Part shown: positions 60,076 through 64,000 of the stretch, piece after piece
Position numbering within the stretch: position 1 is the first letter of the stretch
Layout: every line of letters begins with the position of its first letter
Source of the DNA: Fulvia fulva
Lineage: Eukaryota; Ascomycota; Dothideomycetes; Mycosphaerellales; Mycosphaerellaceae
Direction: 5' to 3'
NCBI RefSeq assembly: GCF_020509005.1
Contig: NC_063012.1
Location: 2,170,001-2,234,000 of the forward strand
DNA: 64,000 nt
Translations under genes and position numbers: made by a program
Notes under the pieces: generated by a model
The model's input: only the letters and a program-made list of their open reading frames with translations
Told to the model about the DNA's origin: nothing
Databases searched by the model: none

Positions 60076-62485
60076 CCTTGCGTCTCTTACTACCGTAGTA
60101 CACTCCGGCGTCTAGTATAGTTTAGACTATGTCGTTAGTTAGGCAAGCGGAACGTGAAGTAAGGTCGCTTTTCTTATTTCGTCTATTAACCCCTAGACTA
60201 CTTCGTCTATCTCGTCTTTACTATTATATTGCTACTACGCGATCTAGACTAGCCTCTTAGAGTTATTAAGGTACGCCTAGATATTGGCCTAGTAGGCCTT
60301 TCCCTAGTTTAGCTTAGGGGTTCTCGCTAGTATACGTTATATCTATATCGTAATAGAGGTCCTAAATAGTATGTAGTCTAACGACGCCTCGAGTTTATAT
60401 TCGATCCTATAGTAGGTTACCGTATAGTAGTAGCTATCTAAGATCTAGGAGAGGTCGATCGTGCCTTAGAGTCCCCCTCTCTTCTAGGTGCCTAGGTCCT
60501 TCGGGGTATTAAGGGCAATTACGTTGCTCGCTATCAAGTCGAGTACTTCGTCGGCTATAGGGTACGGCTATATAAGGCTTTCCTAGGAAGGGTAGTATAT
60601 ATTAAAGTCTCCTACTACGATACGGCACCCTTGTCTCTTAAGCGCACTATCTAGGTGTCTATAGACCGCTAGGTCGCGGCTAGACCTCGAGGCTAGCGGT
60701 TATATATATAGATTATATATCTAGGTGCTACCTACGTAGAGGGAGGTAATATCGCCCCCGCCTTCTTCGTCTACGTAGTATACTACCTCCTAGTCGGATT
60801 CTAGTATATCCTTACTAATATAGAAGCACGTACGGGGTCTACCGTCGCCTCGTAGGTATGTCGTATAGCCTAGTAACTTATAGGTCGTTAGTCTCTTATA
60901 GTACGGGTTAATCTATAGCTTCTAGATTATAAGGACGTAGTAGACGCGCGGGTCCGCCTCGTATAGGAAATGGTTCTAGACTATATCCTTGCTATAGTTG
61001 ACGTTATACTAGATGATACTAAGCGTGTCGAGGCTAGTTATCGGTATCGACAATCATTTCCTCTATAGCGTCCTATGTCCTACTACCCTATACGTCCTAG
61101 TCTAGGCCTATCGGCTATATACTAAAGGGGAGCCGGGCCTAGTTAGATTCCCTCGCCGTAGCTAGTAGAGCACGTAGCCTCCCGTACGCCCTAGGTTACG
61201 TATCCTTTATATCGTTCTCGGCCCTAGGGCGCTTATACCTAACCGCCGCTAGTTAGTTCCGGTATAGGCTAGCCTTACGGTCGCCGCAGAATCTTAGGGC
61301 GACGGTTCTGTTTATAATTGCCTTGTTTTTCGCTAGTTTCCGCTATAGGCATTCCGTACTATACGATAGGTAGTACCCCGGACAGTTCGCGTACCGTCTC
61401 GTAGTCGATATATAGTCCCTAGATATATAGTCTCCTATATAGTTCGAGTAGGCCTACTTGTTTATATACGTATAGGTTTGGTGTCTATACTATTAGTATT
61501 TAAAGCATTAGAGGACACGAAAGGATAAGGAGTACTTTTCTACTATCTTAAGGCTATATTGCTAGACTAGGCCTTGTTCTATCGCTAGATCCGCCGCTTT
61601 CGCGTCTTATAGCTATACTATTAGCGCCGAGGCCTTCTTACCTTCTAGCTATTTCCTATAGAGCCAAGTCGCCTTCTGGATTAGAGAGTTAAGAGTGACC
61701 GGGTTGTCCTCTTAGAGAGCGCGTAGGTAACCCTAGTTAGTTAGGTCAAACTCCTTAGGCATATCGTAGACTAGGATCGTGAATTGTTTCGTTAAGACCT
61801 TCGCTAATACCGTAACCTTAGATGCCTACTATAGCTAGGCTTCTAGGTGCCTCCTAGTAGTAGTAGAGCTAGTATAGATCTATAGAGTACCGTTAGACTA
61901 TTAGTTCACTACGACTACCCCTAGTTAGTTAATTCGTTAGGCGAGCTCCTTGTTCGATAGCTTCGTAACTTCGGCCTAGTCTTCCTTTACTACAATACGG
62001 ATCGTAACTATATCGTACGTTAGGCGGGGGCCTAGTATCGATGCCGCGACCGATACCTAGCTATAGGGGTGTTGATTCCGGGTGGCCTTACTAATCGCCT
62101 AGAACGTCGTCCTTATTTCTTATTACCCTCGGTAATACGACAGTATAAGCGCCGTACGTAGCTAAGTGATCATTACCTATAGAGACCGGTAAGGGAGCTA
62201 ATCGTTAGTTTCTATACTTTTTACGTCCTCTATAAGTTGCTACTAGTTGTCTTAGGGGGGCTTCGCCTATAGGGCCGTAGGCGCCGTTAGTACTATAGCC
62301 TAGGCTACTATTGCCTAGGAGTTGCCTAATGTAGCTAGGCACGTCCGCGGCGTTTAGAGCTAAAGAAATAGGGTGAAGAGAGCTTCAAGCTATCTAGATT
62401 AAATAAGGTAGAACTCCCTTAGTCCTAGGGGTAGTGGCCTACTTTATATATCGTTAGAATAGCCTTAATAAGAGCTTTCGAATGT
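60076..62485 (-). mobile_element. LINE-1e, segment 2 (endonuclease, ORF1, 5' UTR)
   Basis: It continues LINE-1e after gypsy-D, collinear with LINE-1d 38110-40510. On the minus strand it holds the 5' UTR, ORF1 with zinc knuckles (about 61380-61550) and endonuclease (60330-61040, GDFNIYYP near 60615). The 5' end stops at TTTCGAATGT, about 12 bases short of LINE-1d. No duplication of the 3' flank (AAAGGATATATAG) is found beyond it. Confidence 0.9.
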
Positions 62486-64000
62486 CTAATACTACTATTA
62501 GTTTCGTAGGTTATCTAGGTCTCTAGGCTTCGGTAAGTCCTATAAACGTCGGATTAAGCTGTCTAGCTTAGTACCTTAAACTCCTAGCCTATAGACGACC
62601 TTAAAGAAGAACTACGAGAGAAACTCGGCCTAGCGAGCTTATCTACGGTTTAATTACTTCGTACTTATAAACTATTCGAGGTTCTTATTATCGGAGTATA
62701 TAAGCGTCGGCTTGTCCTTAGACTCCGGGTCTAGTAGATTCTTATAATCGTCGGTACCGTATTCGTTAATAGTTATCTCCGGTCGCTATTCCTCGAAAGC
62801 TTATATAATAGCTAGGAGCTCCTTATCGTAGATGTCGTAGTTATATTACTAGGGATCTATCTTCTTAGATATATAAGCGATAGGATATAACGCTCCTCGC
62901 TCGTTACGTTATAAGAGTACTACTACTATTACGTAATCTAAGGCATCTATTTCTAGAATAAAATCTCGCCCTAGGTAGAAGTGTTTTAAGGTAGGCGTAT
63001 CGATAAATACTTACTTCAATACCTCGAACGCCTATTAATATACTAGAGACTAGTCCTATAGGATATTCTTCCTCGTAAACTTTGTTATAGGCAAGTAGAT
63101 CTTACTAAAATCCTTAATAAACCTATAGTAGAAGTTAGTAAACCCGGTAAACGATAAGATATCGGTGATATTCGCGGGTATAGGCTAATTCTTAACGTAT
63201 TTAATCTTAGCTAGGTCTATCTTAATGCCCTTATTTATGATAATAACACCTAGATAAGTAGTCTCGTGTCTAAAGAACTCGCATTTGTTAATATCTAACT
63301 AGAGCCCGGCGGTATCTAGCTTTTATAGAACCTTTAGGACATATTAGACATACTCTTCTCTTGTCTTACTAAAGACAAGTACGTTATTAAGGTAATATAA
63401 TACGAAGTTATCTAGAAACTCCCTTAGTATGTCGTTTAGAAATAACTAAAACGTTCCTAGTATATTATATAGTCTAAAAGGTATGACTACGTACTTAAAC
63501 TGCCTATATCTAGTAGTAAAGGCCGTTTTCTACTCGTCTCCTACTATAATACGGATACGATTAAACGTAGCGATAACATCTAGTTTAGTAAACTATTGCG
63601 CGCTAGTAATACGATCTAAGGTCTCTTAAAATAGTGGAATCGAGTAGCGACTCTTTGTCGTAAGCGCGTTTAGAGCTCTATAGTCTACGTATACTTATAG
63701 CCCTCTGCCCGGCTCTTTAACTATTAGAATAGGTACTACTACTTGTAATACGCTTCTCTAAATAAAACCTTTCTTAAGTTAGTTATTAATCTACTTCTTG
63801 ATCACCTCGTTCTCTCGTATAGAGAAGGAGTATAGTCTTCGAAATAGCGGTATCTAACTATTCTTTAGCTTAATCTTATAGTCTACGCTAGGCCGTCGCG
63901 GTAGGACCTTATCTACTTCCTTACGGCTAAATAGCCTAGCTATTTTCCTAAACTCTACTAGTAACAAAGAGATAGGATCCTAGTCTTTGTCCTTACCGTT
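62486..64000 (-). pseudogene. gypsy-F pol remnant (RT and RNase H), leaves window
   Basis: Minus-strand Ty3/gypsy pol. RT runs from about 63700 to 63250 with the active site reading YLNN at 63394-63383 (both Asp codons hit). Downstream are TNFYYRFIKDFSK near 63130, RNase H (ISKKIDP, YDIYDKELLAIIQAF) near 62900-62770 and the RNase H end ARWAEFLS near 62635. It stops next to LINE-1e. The sequence differs from gypsy-E, so it is not that element's missing half. Its 5' part lies outside the window. Confidence 0.8.

Overview
This window looks like filamentous ascomycete (Pezizomycotina-type) heterochromatin. It is 64 kb of nested, mutated retrotransposons, and I found no host gene, tRNA, rRNA or CRISPR array. 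CpA and TpG dinucleotides are almost absent from most of it, CpG is abundant, and reading frames are broken mainly by TAG/TAA where CAG, CAA or TGG would be expected. This is the signature of repeat-induced point mutation (RIP). One segment, a Ty1/copia element at 41175-46789, keeps normal composition and long reading frames. Element names used here (gypsy-A, LINE-1 and so on) are local labels.

Layout. 1-5855: gypsy-A, a plus-strand Ty3/gypsy chromovirus entering from outside the window, with its 3' LTR. 5856-11650: gypsy-G2, a minus-strand Ty3/gypsy cut inside integrase by gypsy-A. 11651-13650: 3' part of LINE-1a (Tad-like). 13651-14140 and 18322-19255: two pieces of copia-2, separated by the 5' half of LINE-1b (14141-16449) fused to the 3' part of gypsy-B' with its LTR (16446-18321). 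19256-24486: LINE-2, a second Tad-like family. 24507-47097: LINE-1c (minus), split by gypsy-B (28621-40687, minus) and by copia-1 (41175-46789, minus). Gypsy-B's own 5' LTR is split by LINE-1d (35581-40523). 47098-51260: gypsy-E (plus, ends in RT). 51261-62485: LINE-1e (minus), split by gypsy-D (53785-60075, plus, two 520-bp LTRs). 62486-64000: gypsy-F (minus), leaving the window.

How the parts relate. Target-site duplications fix the nesting: GGTGA for gypsy-B in LINE-1c, 14 bp for LINE-1d in the gypsy-B LTR, GTTTC for copia-1 in LINE-1c, and CCTTG/A for gypsy-D in LINE-1e. Gypsy-A, B, B' and D carry a C-terminal chromodomain-like segment, which in known chromoviruses steers integration to heterochromatin. 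Both copia elements have a primer-binding site matching the anticodon region of initiator-Met tRNA (half-tRNA priming). Gypsy-D instead shows a Tf1-like self-priming arrangement. The two LINE families share a 3'-terminal stem-loop and tail.

The most notable observations are the gypsy-D self-primer candidate, the LINE target motif TATATAG, the shared LINE 3' end, and a codon rule that explains which copies lost the RT catalytic Asp-Asp pair through RIP. I found no convincing new host-encoded system.
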